The position numbers and the translations under genes were made by a program. Source: Natronococcus sp. AD-5 (GTDB lineage Archaea > Halobacteriota > Halobacteria > Halobacteriales > Natrialbaceae). Taken from it: a stretch of 64,000 nt of DNA. The notes under the pieces are model-generated. The model searched no databases, was not told the DNA's origin, and worked only from the letters and a program-made list of their open reading frames with translations. Location of the stretch: NCBI RefSeq assembly GCF_030734285.1, contig NZ_CP132294.1, positions 1,550,001 through 1,614,000 on the forward strand, read 5' to 3'. This document shows positions 42,527 through 52,073 of the stretch, piece after piece (positions within the stretch are counted from its first letter, which is position 1; each line of letters begins with the position of its first letter).

Positions 42527-43450
42527 TTATTTTCGGTTGCGTACCGCCCACGGACGGAGGATCGCATAGACGGCTTCACTCATCGGAACCGCGACTTCGT
42601 TCTCTCGGCCTCGCCGAACGACCGTTCCGTGAAGCGCCTCGAGTTCCATGGGTTTGTCGCGGGTCATATCGTAGTGAAGAGAGGAATACGAATCGGCGTC
42701 GAGTTCGTCGGCGAACTCCATCCACCGAGCCACCGTTCCGTCCGGTAACTCGACACCGGTAGCCCGACCGACACTGCACACCTCCTCGATGATTCGTCGG
42801 TACATGTCCCACGATTCCCGCGTGTCTCGGATCTCACCTACCGGAAGACGGACGGCTGCGGTCATTCCGGCTTGGGCACAGATGAACGCGGCCTTCTCCC
42901 AGAGGACTGCCCGAATCCCCTCCGAGAGGTCCGCTTCCATCCCGTCGGCGCGCTCACACCACTCCAGGAAGCGCTCCGCCCGGTCGCTACGTGTGCCGTC
43001 CATCTCGCCGTAGGTGATGCTGGTCGGTCCGCCCGTATGCTCGATCACTCCCGGCTCACCGATCGTCGAGAAGATGTACGCAGCACCGCTCACGACGTGA
43101 TCGGCGCCGATCACGGCGGCGAGCTTCTCCTCGTTGTCGAGGCCGTTCTGGAGCGAGATGACGGACGTCCCGTCGTGGAGTAACGGACCCAGCTCTCGGG
43201 CGGCCTCGGTAGTGTCGAAGGCTTTCACGGTGAACAGGACGTAGTCGCACGGGCCGATCGACGCGGGGTCGTCGGTTGCCGGCAGCTCGACCTCGAAATC
43301 ACCGTAGACGCTTTTGACACGAAGGCCCTCCCGGCGGAGCGCGTCGAGGTGGTCGCCCCGCGCAACGAGGCGGACGTCGGCTCCGGCCTGCGCGAGGCGG
43401 CCACCGAAGTACCCGCCCACTCCACCTGCACCGTAGATAGCGATCTTCAT
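42527..43450 (-). CDS. Ketopantoate reductase family protein
   Basis: A 307-residue NADPH-dependent 2-dehydropantoate 2-reductase family protein. Rossmann motif GAGGVGGYFGGRLAQAGADV starts at residue 7; the catalytic Lys is in LFTVKAFDT, and the Asn of SLQNGLDNEEKL follows. The C-terminal helical domain includes KPMELEALHGTVV. Pantothenate/coenzyme A synthesis in archaea uses such enzymes, but paralogues with other substrates are common, so I give no symbol. Divergent from cbiP, 267 nt. Confidence 0.9.
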   Translation of the reverse strand: MKIAIYGAGGVGGYFGGRLAQAGADVRLVARGDHLDALRREGLRVKSVYGDFEVELPATDDPASIGPCDYVLFTVKAFDTTEAARELGPLLHDGTSVISLQNGLDNEEKLAAVIGADHVVSGAAYIFSTIGEPGVIEHTGGPTSITYGEMDGTRSDRAERFLEWCERADGMEADLSEGIRAVLWEKAAFICAQAGMTAAVRLPVGEIRDTRESWDMYRRIIEEVCSVGRATGVELPDGTVARWMEFADELDADSYSSLHYDMTRDKPMELEALHGTVVRRGRENEVAVPMSEAVYAILRPWAVRNRK

Positions 43451-43717
43451 GGGATTCCCGCTCCTGACTGGTTCCTGGTCGTGGCCGTCCGTTGGTCTGC
43501 CATCGTCTGGAGTTCTTCAATGCGGATCACGGTAACCGTTATCATCCCACTGCTATCCGAGGTTCTCTCGGCGCTCGTCCAACCAGGGCAGGTGCACGCC
43601 CCGTACGTAACGGCAGTTTCACGAGCGGCTCTACGAAACAAAATCGCGACCCCCTGCGAAGAACTCGAGCGTACGAACCGACAGGACGATAGCCCGCGCT
43701 AAACGAGTGGTGCGTAA

Positions 43718-45349
43718 ATGAGCCGGACCCTTCTCGTCGCCGGGACCGCGAGCCACGTCGGCAAGTCGACCGTCGTCGCGGGGCTCTGCCGACACCTGTC
43801 GGATCGAGGCGCCTCGGTCACGCCGTTCAAGGCCCAGAACATGAGCAACAACGCTCGCGTCGTCGTCCGTGCGGATGCGGACGACGAGAGCCGGAGCCGG
43901 GTAACCAGCACCGCGGACGGCGACGCGGGGCGGGGCCGAGCGAGCGACGAGGCCGATACGACGGGCGACGCGGTCGATCGGTGGGGCGAGATCGGCGTCT
44001 CCCAGTTCGTCCAGGCTCGAGCCGCCCGCGTGACGCCGACGACCGACTGCAACCCGGTGTTGCTGAAACCGCGCGGCGACGGGGAGAGCCAGCTCGTGGT
44101 CCAGGGCCGGGCCCGCGAGCACGTTCCCGCCGGCAGCTACTACGAGGAGTACTGGGACGAGGCGCGCCGCGCCGCCGAATCGTCCTACCGCCGGCTGGCC
44201 GCCGACCACGAGGTGATCGTCGCCGAGGGCGCGGGGAGCATCGCCGAGATCAACCTTCACGACCGCGACCTCGCGAACCTCGAGACGGCCCGCTTCGCCG
44301 ACGCCGACGTGCTGTTACTCGTCGACATCGAGCGCGGCGGGGCGTTCGCGAGCCTCTACGGGACGATCGAACTCCTCCCCGACGACATCCGCGAGCGGGT
44401 CGTCGGGGCCGTCGTTACCAAGTTCCGCGGCGATCCGTCGCTGCTCGAGCCGGGCATCGACGAGATCGAGTCCCGGACCGGCGTCCCGATCCTCGGCGTC
44501 CTGCCGTACGACGATCCCGGCCTCCCCGAGGAGGACAGCGTCGGGCTCCCCGGCCCCGAGGAGCGCGGCGTGATCGGCGACGACGACGGCGTTCCCGACG
44601 GTCGGCGCCTGACGATCGGAGTGCCGCGGCTACCGCGCATCTCGAACGCGACCGACCTCGAGGCCCTCGCCGCCGAGCCGGGGGTCGCGGTCGAGTACGT
44701 CCCGCTCGAGGGGAGCGACCGCGGCGATCCGCTCGCGAACGCGGACGCGGTCGTCCTCCCGGGGACGAAGAACACGGTCGACGACCTGCGCGCGCTCCGC
44801 GAGGCGCCGATCGGGAGGGCGCTCGAGGCGTTTTCTGGCCCCGTCGTCGGGGTCTGCGGCGGCTATCAGTTACTCGGCGAGCGGATCACCAACGCCTCGC
44901 TCGAGGGCACCGGCGGGACCGACGTCGTCGAGGGGCTAGGCCTGCTGCCGGTCGAGACGCGGTTCGAGCCGGAGAAACGTCTCGAGCGAACCGCCGTCTC
45001 GGTCGACGGGGCGGCGTCGCCCCTGCTCGCGGCGGCCGACGGCGCTACTGCTCGCGGCTACGAGATCCACGCCGGCCGGACGCGGGCGCTCGAGTCGGTC
45101 GATCGGCCGCTCGGCGACGCGAGCGCGGCCCGCGGGCGGGTGCTCGGTACGTACCTCCACGGCTTGTTCGACAACGAGGTCGTCCGGGCGGCGTTTCTCG
45201 AGCACGTCGCGGCGTCGGCGGGGCTCGACCGATCGACGTCCGGCAACGGTTCCGGCGCGCTCGCGGACGCGGAGGCGCCGGCGGATCGCGCCGCCCGGCT
45301 GGTTCGCGAGCGCGTCTCGCTCGAGGCGCTCGGAGAGCCGTACCGGTGA
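43718..45349 (+). CDS. cbiP: Cobyric acid synthase (glutamine-hydrolysing)
   Basis: A 543-residue enzyme amidating four carboxylates of adenosylcobyrinic diamide. N-terminal ATPase-like domain starts [20 protein letters not shown] (P-loop near 8-16), [12 protein letters not shown], then an unusual insertion of about 35 Asp/Arg/Ser/Thr residues (residues 52-88) before [13 protein letters not shown]. The glutaminase domain has the nucleophile Cys in [13 protein letters not shown] (near 388) and catalytic His in [10 protein letters not shown]. Belongs to aerobic/anaerobic cobalamin salvage; no neighbouring cob gene is in the same transcript. Confidence 0.93.
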   Translation: MSRTLLVAGTASHVGKSTVVAGLCRHLSDRGASVTPFKAQNMSNNARVVVRADADDESRSRVTSTADGDAGRGRASDEADTTGDAVDRWGEIGVSQFVQARAARVTPTTDCNPVLLKPRGDGESQLVVQGRAREHVPAGSYYEEYWDEARRAAESSYRRLAADHEVIVAEGAGSIAEINLHDRDLANLETARFADADVLLLVDIERGGAFASLYGTIELLPDDIRERVVGAVVTKFRGDPSLLEPGIDEIESRTGVPILGVLPYDDPGLPEEDSVGLPGPEERGVIGDDDGVPDGRRLTIGVPRLPRISNATDLEALAAEPGVAVEYVPLEGSDRGDPLANADAVVLPGTKNTVDDLRALREAPIGRALEAFSGPVVGVCGGYQLLGERITNASLEGTGGTDVVEGLGLLPVETRFEPEKRLERTAVSVDGAASPLLAAADGATARGYEIHAGRTRALESVDRPLGDASAARGRVLGTYLHGLFDNEVVRAAFLEHVAASAGLDRSTSGNGSGALADAEAPADRAARLVRERVSLEALGEPYR

Positions 45350-45385
45350 GACACGGCGAGAAGCGTCGAAAGGGATAGACCGGCG

Positions 45386-45775
45386 CTACGAGCCGCCGTC
45401 CCGGTAGGTACCGAGCAGTTCCTCGAGGATGATACACTCCTGGTCCGTCGGATCGTAGTGACTGTCGATGAATCGCTCTGCGGCCTCGTAATTTCCCCGA
45501 AGCCCCTGTTTGCGAACGGTGATGACGGCGTCCAGGAAGAACGTTCCACCGTCGGCACCCAGCGCGTTCGCGTGGACCTCCTCGGGGATGTCGAGTTCGG
45601 ACTTGATCTCCTCGAAGTTGAAGGTCTTCACTTCGTGTTCCGGGTCGACCAGCGTGAGAACGTACTCCGCGGAGAATCGGTAGAACTCGGATTTGCTCTC
45701 GAACATACCGTCGTCGACGAGTGCATCGATCTTTTCGACGACCTCGTCGGGATATCTGACGGTATCTTTCGCCAT
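45386..45775 (-). CDS. Ribbon-helix-helix regulator with extended C-terminus
   Basis: A 129-residue protein whose first 45 residues are an RHH module: KDTVRYPDEVVEKIDALVDDGMFESKSEFYRFSAEYVL. The rest (LGADGGTFFLDAVITVRKQG, SHYDPTDQECIILEELLG) may bind ligand or mediate dimerisation. It can start at 45775, or 15 nt upstream. The convergent side is cbiP (36 nt); the other side is divergent from the MTH865-like gene (111 nt), probably an autoregulated shared promoter. Confidence 0.8.
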   Translation of the reverse strand: MAKDTVRYPDEVVEKIDALVDDGMFESKSEFYRFSAEYVLTLVDPEHEVKTFNFEEIKSELDIPEEVHANALGADGGTFFLDAVITVRKQGLRGNYEAAERFIDSHYDPTDQECIILEELLGTYRDGGS

Positions 45776-45852
45776 GCCGAAACCCTTCATACTACTGAAC
45801 CATTACTGTTTCGGGCCCGTCCGCTCCCGATCGGTGACGCAACTACCTACAA

Positions 45853-45867
45853 ATTTATTATTTATTA
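45853..45867. promoter_or_regulatory. AT-rich divergent promoter region
   Basis: The run aatttattatttatt lies 20-34 nt before the MTH865-like ATG. It is an ideal archaeal TATA region in otherwise GC-rich DNA and may also serve the divergent RHH regulator gene. Confidence 0.55.
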
Positions 45868-45886
45868 TCCATAATCGGAAGACGCA

Positions 45887-46138
45887 ATGGCAGACGAAAC
45901 AGAACTCCGCGACCAGATGATCGAAGCGTTCGAGGGCGCCGATTATCCGATCTCGAGTCCGATGGACCTCGTCCCGGCACTGCCGAACGGGCCGGGAACG
46001 AAGTTCGAGTCGGGTGACTTCTCCATGACGGCCATGGAACTCAACACCAAGACGTCCGGCGGAGACTTCCCCTACGAGGACCCCGAGACGTTCGTCGACG
46101 ACATCATCGAGGACCTGAAAGAACAGGGCGAACTCTAA
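45887..46138 (+). CDS. MTH865-like small protein
   Basis: An 83-residue acidic protein with motifs ELRDQMIEAFEGADYPISSPMDLVPALPNGPGTKF and PYEDPETFVDDIIEDLKEQGEL. These match the MTH865 family (a small EF-hand-like helical fold found in archaea), which has no defined function. Strong promoter-like upstream sequence suggests high expression. It has no operon partner. Confidence 0.88.
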   Translation: MADETELRDQMIEAFEGADYPISSPMDLVPALPNGPGTKFESGDFSMTAMELNTKTSGGDFPYEDPETFVDDIIEDLKEQGEL

Positions 46139-46414
46139 CTCGGGGTCCGATCGACAGGAGACCCCGCGCAGACTCCGTCGCCGAGCGACGGGTGTCTCGA
46201 CTCGAGCGGTCTACGCCGGATCCGACGAGCATCCGAGGAAAAACGCGTTTAACCGGCTCTCGTAGCCGCAGTCCGGAGATTTACGGGCGGCTTACCATGT
46301 TTCATTCTGATATTTATTACTAGTACAAATAGTAAGGGCTTAACCATAGCCCGATAACAAGCACGTAACAGACTTGCTGATGCGGACAGGTGGGCCGCCG
46401 ATCCCGGTGACGCT

Positions 46415-48442
46415 ATGGAACATGTGAATCGAAACGGGGGCGTCGTCTTGATCACGGAGCACGGAGAGGGAAAACTGTCGGCGGCGATCGAGGGCGCGTC
46501 GTCGCTGGACGTTCGGCTGGTGTCGCTCGACCGCGCGGTCGACGTCGTCGGCAACTCGCTCGCGGAGAGTACGAACGCGGACGCGACGATCGATACCGCG
46601 ACCGCCGGGAAGCCGAGCGGCGTCGTTCTCGAACTCGATCAGCCGTCGGCGATCCGGTCCGTCGTGGCGCGCGTCAAGGCGGATCTCCCCGGCGTTCCGA
46701 CGATCGTCGTCCCGCAAGAGGGGAGCGAACGGGCCGCGGCGGCCGCGCTGCGGGCGGGAGCGAACGAGTACGTGCCGACGGACGAGGCGGAGCGTGCCGC
46801 CGACCGGATCGTCGAAGCGGTCGCGGCCGCGCCGTCCGGGTCGACGACCGAAGCGTCGGCGGAGTACCACCGCATTCTGGCGAACGAACTTCCCGACGAG
46901 GCGTTCGTCATCAGCGAGGACGGGACCTACCTCGAGGCGAAGATTCGGCCCGGTTCGGCCTCGCTCTATACGGTCTCCGCCGAAGAACTCGTCGGAAATC
47001 GGATCCAGGACGCCTTCCCCGACGACGTCGCCGCGAGGCTCCTGTCGTGTCTCGAACGGGCGATCGAAACGAGCGACGTCCAGTCCGTCGAGTACGGTGC
47101 GGACACGACCGAGGGCCGGCGGCGGTTCGAAGCGCGCGTCGTTCCGATCGAGGAGCGAATCGAGGGCCGTCGCGCCGTCGTCTGGCTGGCCCGGGACATC
47201 ACCGAACGGGCGAAGCGCGAGCGCCAACTCCAGTTACGGCAGGATCGACTCGAGACGCTCAACCGAATTAACCAGGTCGTCCGTCAGGTGATCGAGACGC
47301 TCGTCGAGGCGCCGACGCAGGGCACCATCGAGCGGAAAGTCTGCGACCAGCTCGTCGAGTCGGAACTGTACTGCGCGTCGTGGATCGCCGAGCGAATCGG
47401 CGAGGGGCAGCTCTCCTACCGAACCGGGGCCGGGAAAGCCGAGACGGTTCTCGAGACCGTCGAGAGCCGTTCATTCGAAGGGGCACATCCGGCCCGGTGT
47501 GCCGTCGAGCGCGGCGAGATTCGGACGGTAAACGACGTCCACGAGTCCGAATTGATACCCGACGAGTTGCAGGATGCAGCCCGGGAGGACAACGTCGACG
47601 CCGCGATCGCCGTTCCGATCAGTCACGGGGATACGATCTACGGCGTGCTCTGCGTGCTCGCGAGCCGCAACGACGCCTTCACCGAGAGCGAGCAGAACGG
47701 CTTTCAGCTGCTCGGCGAGACGATCGGGTTCACGATCAGCGCCGTGAAGAACCGGCAACTGCTCTTCTCGGACAGCGTTCTCGAACTCGAATTCCGTATC
47801 GACAACGGAGAGACGTTCTCATTCGATCTTTCGACGAAGTACGACTGTACGTGCTCGCTCGAGTGGGCGGGATCGACCGTCGACGGCCGCATCTTCCAGT
47901 ACGTGACCGTCGAGGGGATCGACGGCGAGACGGTGCTCGAGGAAGCCTCGACGCACGACTCCGTCGAAGAGTGTCGGCTCATTCACGACGGAACCGACCA
48001 GTGTACGATCGAGATCCGGCTCACCGAATCGGGCGTCCGTACGCTCGCCAACCACGGCGCGACGATCAGAGACGTGACGGTCGAAGACGGCGTCGGTCAC
48101 CTGCTGGTCGAGGTGCCGCGCGACGCGGACGTCCGCGAGATCGCCGAGGCGCTGAAGTTCGTCTACGAGGACACGGAACTCGAGGCCCGGCGGGAGGTGG
48201 ACCACCCCGTCAGGACGGCCGTCGAGCGGCGCAAACGCGTCCTCGATCAGCTCACGGAGCGACAGCTCACGACCCTGCGTCTCGCCTACTACGGCGGCTT
48301 CTTCGACTGGCCCCGGGAGAGCACGGGCGAGGATATCGCGGAGGCGATGGACGTTTCTCCGCCGACGATGCACCAGCACCTCCGGAAGGGGATGAAGACG
48401 GTTCTCGGCGAGTTTTTCGAAGAAAGCAGCGGAACGATGTGA
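46415..48442 (+). CDS. Bat-type regulator: receiver-like, PAS, GAF, Bat and HTH_10 domains
   Basis: A 675-residue regulator. Order: receiver-like alpha/beta (about 1-135) lacking an evident phospho-accepting Asp (the expected strand reads GVVLELDQ), PAS (about 149-270: DEAFVISEDGTYLEA, ARDITERAKRERQL), GAF (about 280-450), Bat sandwich domain (about 455-610: LEFRIDNGETFSFDLSTKYDC) and C-terminal HTH_10 (about 615-665: LTERQLTTLRLAYYGGFFDWPRESTGEDIAE). Bat proteins couple light/oxygen or redox input to gene expression. The target is not evident from neighbours. TATA-like atatttatt lies near 46310. Confidence 0.92.
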   Translation: MEHVNRNGGVVLITEHGEGKLSAAIEGASSLDVRLVSLDRAVDVVGNSLAESTNADATIDTATAGKPSGVVLELDQPSAIRSVVARVKADLPGVPTIVVPQEGSERAAAAALRAGANEYVPTDEAERAADRIVEAVAAAPSGSTTEASAEYHRILANELPDEAFVISEDGTYLEAKIRPGSASLYTVSAEELVGNRIQDAFPDDVAARLLSCLERAIETSDVQSVEYGADTTEGRRRFEARVVPIEERIEGRRAVVWLARDITERAKRERQLQLRQDRLETLNRINQVVRQVIETLVEAPTQGTIERKVCDQLVESELYCASWIAERIGEGQLSYRTGAGKAETVLETVESRSFEGAHPARCAVERGEIRTVNDVHESELIPDELQDAAREDNVDAAIAVPISHGDTIYGVLCVLASRNDAFTESEQNGFQLLGETIGFTISAVKNRQLLFSDSVLELEFRIDNGETFSFDLSTKYDCTCSLEWAGSTVDGRIFQYVTVEGIDGETVLEEASTHDSVEECRLIHDGTDQCTIEIRLTESGVRTLANHGATIRDVTVEDGVGHLLVEVPRDADVREIAEALKFVYEDTELEARREVDHPVRTAVERRKRVLDQLTERQLTTLRLAYYGGFFDWPRESTGEDIAEAMDVSPPTMHQHLRKGMKTVLGEFFEESSGTM

Positions 48443-48640
48443 TCGGACGCTGACCTACCGTCGTCGAAAGTACCGGTCGAGGGAACGGTAGGTGGTGGCG
48501 TTTCGAATGATCCCCCCGTCCCGGTGCCTTCGGTAATCGAAGGCAGGTACTCGTACGTCCTCAACCCTGATAACCTTACCCGAACCGATCGGTAGCGCTC
48601 GTGATCGGCACCCGGCGTAGGGTCGAGGAATCGACGACCG

Positions 48641-50275
48641 TCACTCCCCCGCCCCGGGAACGCTCGACCCGTCGACGGCGCGCTCGAGCGTCTCGTCGAC
48701 CAGTCCCCGCGCGAGGAGGGCGGCGACCCGGTCGACGTCCGTGTGGACCGGTCGATCCGCCTCGAGCGACGGGATGACCTCGCGAACCAGGTCGCAGACG
48801 GCCGCGGTGCCGACGCCGAGCGACAGGGGCTCGTCGGCGTCGAAGGCGTCGTCGGCGTACTCGGCGGCCTGGGCCGCACAGACGAGTTCGGCGGCGACGA
48901 CCTGCGTGGCGTTTTCGACGGCGGTGCGGGCGTGAAGCGCCGACTGGGCGCTCATGCTGACGTGATCCTCCTGGCCGCCGCTGACCGGCGTGTTGTCCGC
49001 CGACGCGGCCCCGAGCGACCGGAGTTCGTTGACCAGCGCGGCGGCCGTGTACTGGGCGATCATGTAGCCCGACTCGACGCCGCTGTCGGCGGCGAGAAAC
49101 GGCGGCAGGTGGGGCTCCTGCAGGTTCGGGTTCAGCAACCGATCGATCCGGCGCTCCGAAATCGCCGCGAGATCCGTCAGCGCGAGGCGAGCGTACTCGA
49201 GTCGCAGCGCCAGCGGCGCCCCGTGGAAGTTACCGCCGGAGAGGATCGCGGCGTCGTCGGTCCCCGAGGCGCGCTCGTCGACGCGGCCGCCGGCGAAGAC
49301 GAGCGGATTGTCCGTCGCGCTGTTGAGTTCGATCTCGACGGCCTCCCGAAGGTGCGCTAGCGCGTCCCGGACGGCGCCGTGGACCTGCGGGAGACAGCGC
49401 AGCGAGTAGGCGTCCTGCACGCGATCGCAGTTGCGGTGGGCCTCGACGATCTCGCTGCCCGCGGTGAGGTCGCGGATCGCCGCGGCGCTCTGGAGTTGAC
49501 CCGAGTGCGGGCGCACCTCGTGGATCGCCGGATCGGCGGTGGCCGTCGTCCCGAGCGTCGTCTCGACGGTCAGCGCGCCCGCCGCGTCGGCTCCGCGGAC
49601 GAGCCGTTCGCCGTCGACGACCGCGAGCGCCGCGAGCCCGACCGTCAGCTGGGTGCCGTTGATGAGCGCGAGTCCCTCCTTGGGTTTCAGGGAAAGGGGC
49701 TCGAGGCCGATCTCGGCGAGCGCGTCCGCGCCAGACAGTCGTTCGGCCCGCGACTCGTCCGTCGATTCCCCGCGAGTTCGGTCGACGACGGCCTCGCCCT
49801 CGCCGACGAGCACCAGCGACATGTGCGCGAGCGGCGCGAGGTCGCCGCTGGCGCCGAGGCTTCCCCGGGATCTGACGACGGGATGGACGCCCTCGTTGCA
49901 CATCGCGACGAGGTGGTCGACGACGGTCTCGCGGATGCCCGAGTAGCCCTTGACGAGGGCATTGATCCGGGCGACCATCATGGCGCGGACCTCCTCGCGC
50001 GAGAGGTCGCGTCCCGCGCCGGCCGCGTGACTTCGCAGCAGGTTGAGCTGGAGCTGCTCGATCTCCTCGGGCGGAATGCGCTCGTCGACCAGTTCGCCGA
50101 AGCCGGTGTTGAGCCCGTAGACGGGCTCGCCGCTCTCGATGACGTCCTCGACCCGGGCGCGCGACTCCTCGATTCGCTCCCTGGCGTCCTCGGATACCTC
50201 GATCCGGGCGCCCTCTCGCGCGACCGCGACGACGTCCTCCGGGGTGAGCGACTCGCCGTCGACGACGACCGTCAT
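48641..50275 (-). CDS. hutH: Histidine ammonia-lyase
   Basis: A 544-residue enzyme removing ammonia from histidine to give urocanate. The self-formed MIO prosthetic group arises from the Ala-Ser-Gly in SLGASGDLAPLAHM (near 143). Other family stretches: YGLNTGFGELVD, QLNLLRSHAAG, NGTQLTVGL and SATDNPLVF. A Shine-Dalgarno-like gaggtga is about 8-14 nt before the ATG, unusual in this mostly leaderless genome, suggesting a leadered mRNA. It is separated from hutI by an antisense DsrE-like gene. Confidence 0.97.
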   Translation of the reverse strand: MTVVVDGESLTPEDVVAVAREGARIEVSEDARERIEESRARVEDVIESGEPVYGLNTGFGELVDERIPPEEIEQLQLNLLRSHAAGAGRDLSREEVRAMMVARINALVKGYSGIRETVVDHLVAMCNEGVHPVVRSRGSLGASGDLAPLAHMSLVLVGEGEAVVDRTRGESTDESRAERLSGADALAEIGLEPLSLKPKEGLALINGTQLTVGLAALAVVDGERLVRGADAAGALTVETTLGTTATADPAIHEVRPHSGQLQSAAAIRDLTAGSEIVEAHRNCDRVQDAYSLRCLPQVHGAVRDALAHLREAVEIELNSATDNPLVFAGGRVDERASGTDDAAILSGGNFHGAPLALRLEYARLALTDLAAISERRIDRLLNPNLQEPHLPPFLAADSGVESGYMIAQYTAAALVNELRSLGAASADNTPVSGGQEDHVSMSAQSALHARTAVENATQVVAAELVCAAQAAEYADDAFDADEPLSLGVGTAAVCDLVREVIPSLEADRPVHTDVDRVAALLARGLVDETLERAVDGSSVPGAGE

Positions 50276-50382
50276 CGACCCTCACCTCGATTTGCGGCGG
50301 TACGAGACCCCGGATACGGTCGGGGGCACCGTGCACACGAGCGCACAACAGGGATACGGCGCGTGCCCGAATCGCGGAGCAC

Positions 50383-50736
50383 ATGCCAGACGCAGCAATC
50401 GTCGTTCTCGCCGGTACCGAATCCCCGTCCGACCTCGGCCGCGTCGTCAACGCCCTCCAGACCGCCGAGGAGTTCGACGAGGCCGGAGACGACGTCGAGA
50501 TCGTCTTCGACGGCGCGGGAACGCAGTGGATCCCCGAACTCGCCGACGAGGACCACGACTATCACTCGCTGTACGCCGGTCTGACCGACCTCATGACGGC
50601 GTGTCACTACTGCGCGAACGCTTACGACGTCGCCGGCGAGGTCGAGGACAGTCCGGCCGAGCTGCTCGACGAGCACGAGGGCCACCCGAGCATCCGGTCG
50701 CTCGTCGAGGACGGCTACGAGATCATCACCTACTGA
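50383..50736 (+). CDS. DsrE-like protein inside the hut cluster
   Basis: A 117-residue protein of the DsrE/DsrF alpha/beta fold: AIVVLAGTESPSDLGRVVNALQTAEEF, VEIVFDGAGTQWIPEL, and ACHYCANAYDVAG, where a Cys pair (C-H-Y-C) sits at the likely active loop. Relatives handle sulfur transfer or are uncharacterised. It is oriented opposite to hut genes, divergent from hutH (107 nt) and convergent with hutI (107 nt). Confidence 0.85.
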   Translation: MPDAAIVVLAGTESPSDLGRVVNALQTAEEFDEAGDDVEIVFDGAGTQWIPELADEDHDYHSLYAGLTDLMTACHYCANAYDVAGEVEDSPAELLDEHEGHPSIRSLVEDGYEIITY

Positions 50737-50843
50737 CTCCGTTCCGCGCGATTTCCGTTCGACCTCCGGGACTCGAGCCCCCGTCGGGCTCGACAAGCGT
50801 CGATTCGCGCCGCCGGTCGCCGGCGCCGCTGCCGTCGCGACCG

Positions 50844-52073
50844 TCATCCGTGCACCACCTCGCCCGCCTTGAGCACCGTATCGACGGCCGACGTGTCGAA
50901 CCGGTAGGCGACGTGGACGTACGACGACGCCTCGAGCACGACGGCGTCCGCCGAGGCGCCCTCCCGAAGCGTGCCGGTTCCGTCCTCGAGGTCGAGCGCC
51001 AGCGCCGCGTCGTGCGTCGCCGCGAGCAGCGCTTCGGCCGGCGTCATCCCCATCTCGACCGCGCCGAGCGTTTGCGTGAACCCCATGCTACGCGAGTGAC
51101 AGTTGGGGTTGAAGTCGGTCGCGAGGGCGACCGGCGCGCCCGCCTCGAGGAACGTTCGCGCGTCGGCGTACTCCTCGCCGAGTCCGAACGCGGTGCCCGG
51201 CAACAGGACGGGGACGACGCCGGCGTCGACGAGCGCGTCGACGTCGTCCTCGGTCGCGAAGAGCAGGTGGTCGGCGCTCGCGGCCTCGAGGTCGGCCGCG
51301 AGCTGCGTCCCCCCGAGGCGGGTGAACTCCTCGGCGTGGACCTTCGGCCGTAGGCCGTACTCCGCGCCGGCCTCGAGCACCCGCCTCGACTGCTCGACGT
51401 CGAAGACGCCCTCCTCGCAGAAGACGTCGCAAAAGCGGGCGATCCCCTGGTCGGCGACCGCCGGGAGCTGATCTTCGACCACGGCGTCGACGTACCCCTC
51501 GGCGTCCTGCTCTTCGGGGACCGCGTGGGCGCCCATGAACGTCGCCACGAGATCGACCGGCTGAGCGTCGTCCGCGCGGTCGACGGCCTCGAGCAACCGG
51601 AGTTCGGTCTCGGTATCCAGTCCGTACCCCGACTTGACTTCGACCGTGGTCGTCCCGTGCGCGAGCATGGTCTCGAGGTGGCCGCGACAGTTCGCGAGCA
51701 GGCGCTCGTCGCTCGCCTCGCGGGTCGCCCGGACGGTTCGGAGGATGCCGCCGCCCTCCTCGAGGATCTCCTGGTACGTCTTCCCGCGGAGCTTGGCCTC
51801 GAACTCGTCGGATCGATCTCCTGCGAAGACCGCGTGGGTGTGCGGATCGACGAAGCCGGGAACGACCGCCCGTCCTTCGGCGTCGATCGCCGTCTCGGCG
51901 TTCTCGGGCGGATACTCGCGGGTTACGTCCTCGCTCGAACCGACGGCGACGACCTCGCCGTCGACCGCGGCGATCGCGGCGTCCTCGCGGATCTCGAGCG
52001 GCCCGTCTCCCTCGCTCGGACCGACGACGAGTTCGCCGACGTCGAAAACGACGCAGCCGGCGGTCTCGCTCAT
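50844..52073 (-). CDS. hutI: Imidazolonepropionase
   Basis: A 409-residue amidohydrolase cleaving imidazolone propionate to formiminoglutamate. N-terminal metal site [17 protein letters not shown] (near 76), [37 protein letters not shown] with the catalytic Asp. Start ATG at 52073 overlaps the hutG stop by 4 nt. Third of the translationally linked hutU-hutG-hutI genes. Confidence 0.96.
   Translation of the reverse strand: MSETAGCVVFDVGELVVGPSEGDGPLEIREDAAIAAVDGEVVAVGSSEDVTREYPPENAETAIDAEGRAVVPGFVDPHTHAVFAGDRSDEFEAKLRGKTYQEILEEGGGILRTVRATREASDERLLANCRGHLETMLAHGTTTVEVKSGYGLDTETELRLLEAVDRADDAQPVDLVATFMGAHAVPEEQDAEGYVDAVVEDQLPAVADQGIARFCDVFCEEGVFDVEQSRRVLEAGAEYGLRPKVHAEEFTRLGGTQLAADLEAASADHLLFATEDDVDALVDAGVVPVLLPGTAFGLGEEYADARTFLEAGAPVALATDFNPNCHSRSMGFTQTLGAVEMGMTPAEALLAATHDAALALDLEDGTGTLREGASADAVVLEASSYVHVAYRFDTSAVDTVLKAGEVVHG

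Noticed and set aside
43447-43641. A 64-codon minus-strand frame whose stop overlaps the ketopantoate reductase ATG (ATGA)
   Set aside because: The overlap looks like coupling, but composition and motifs do not suggest a protein and a 4-nt overlap by chance is not rare. The reductase already has an AUG with normal context.
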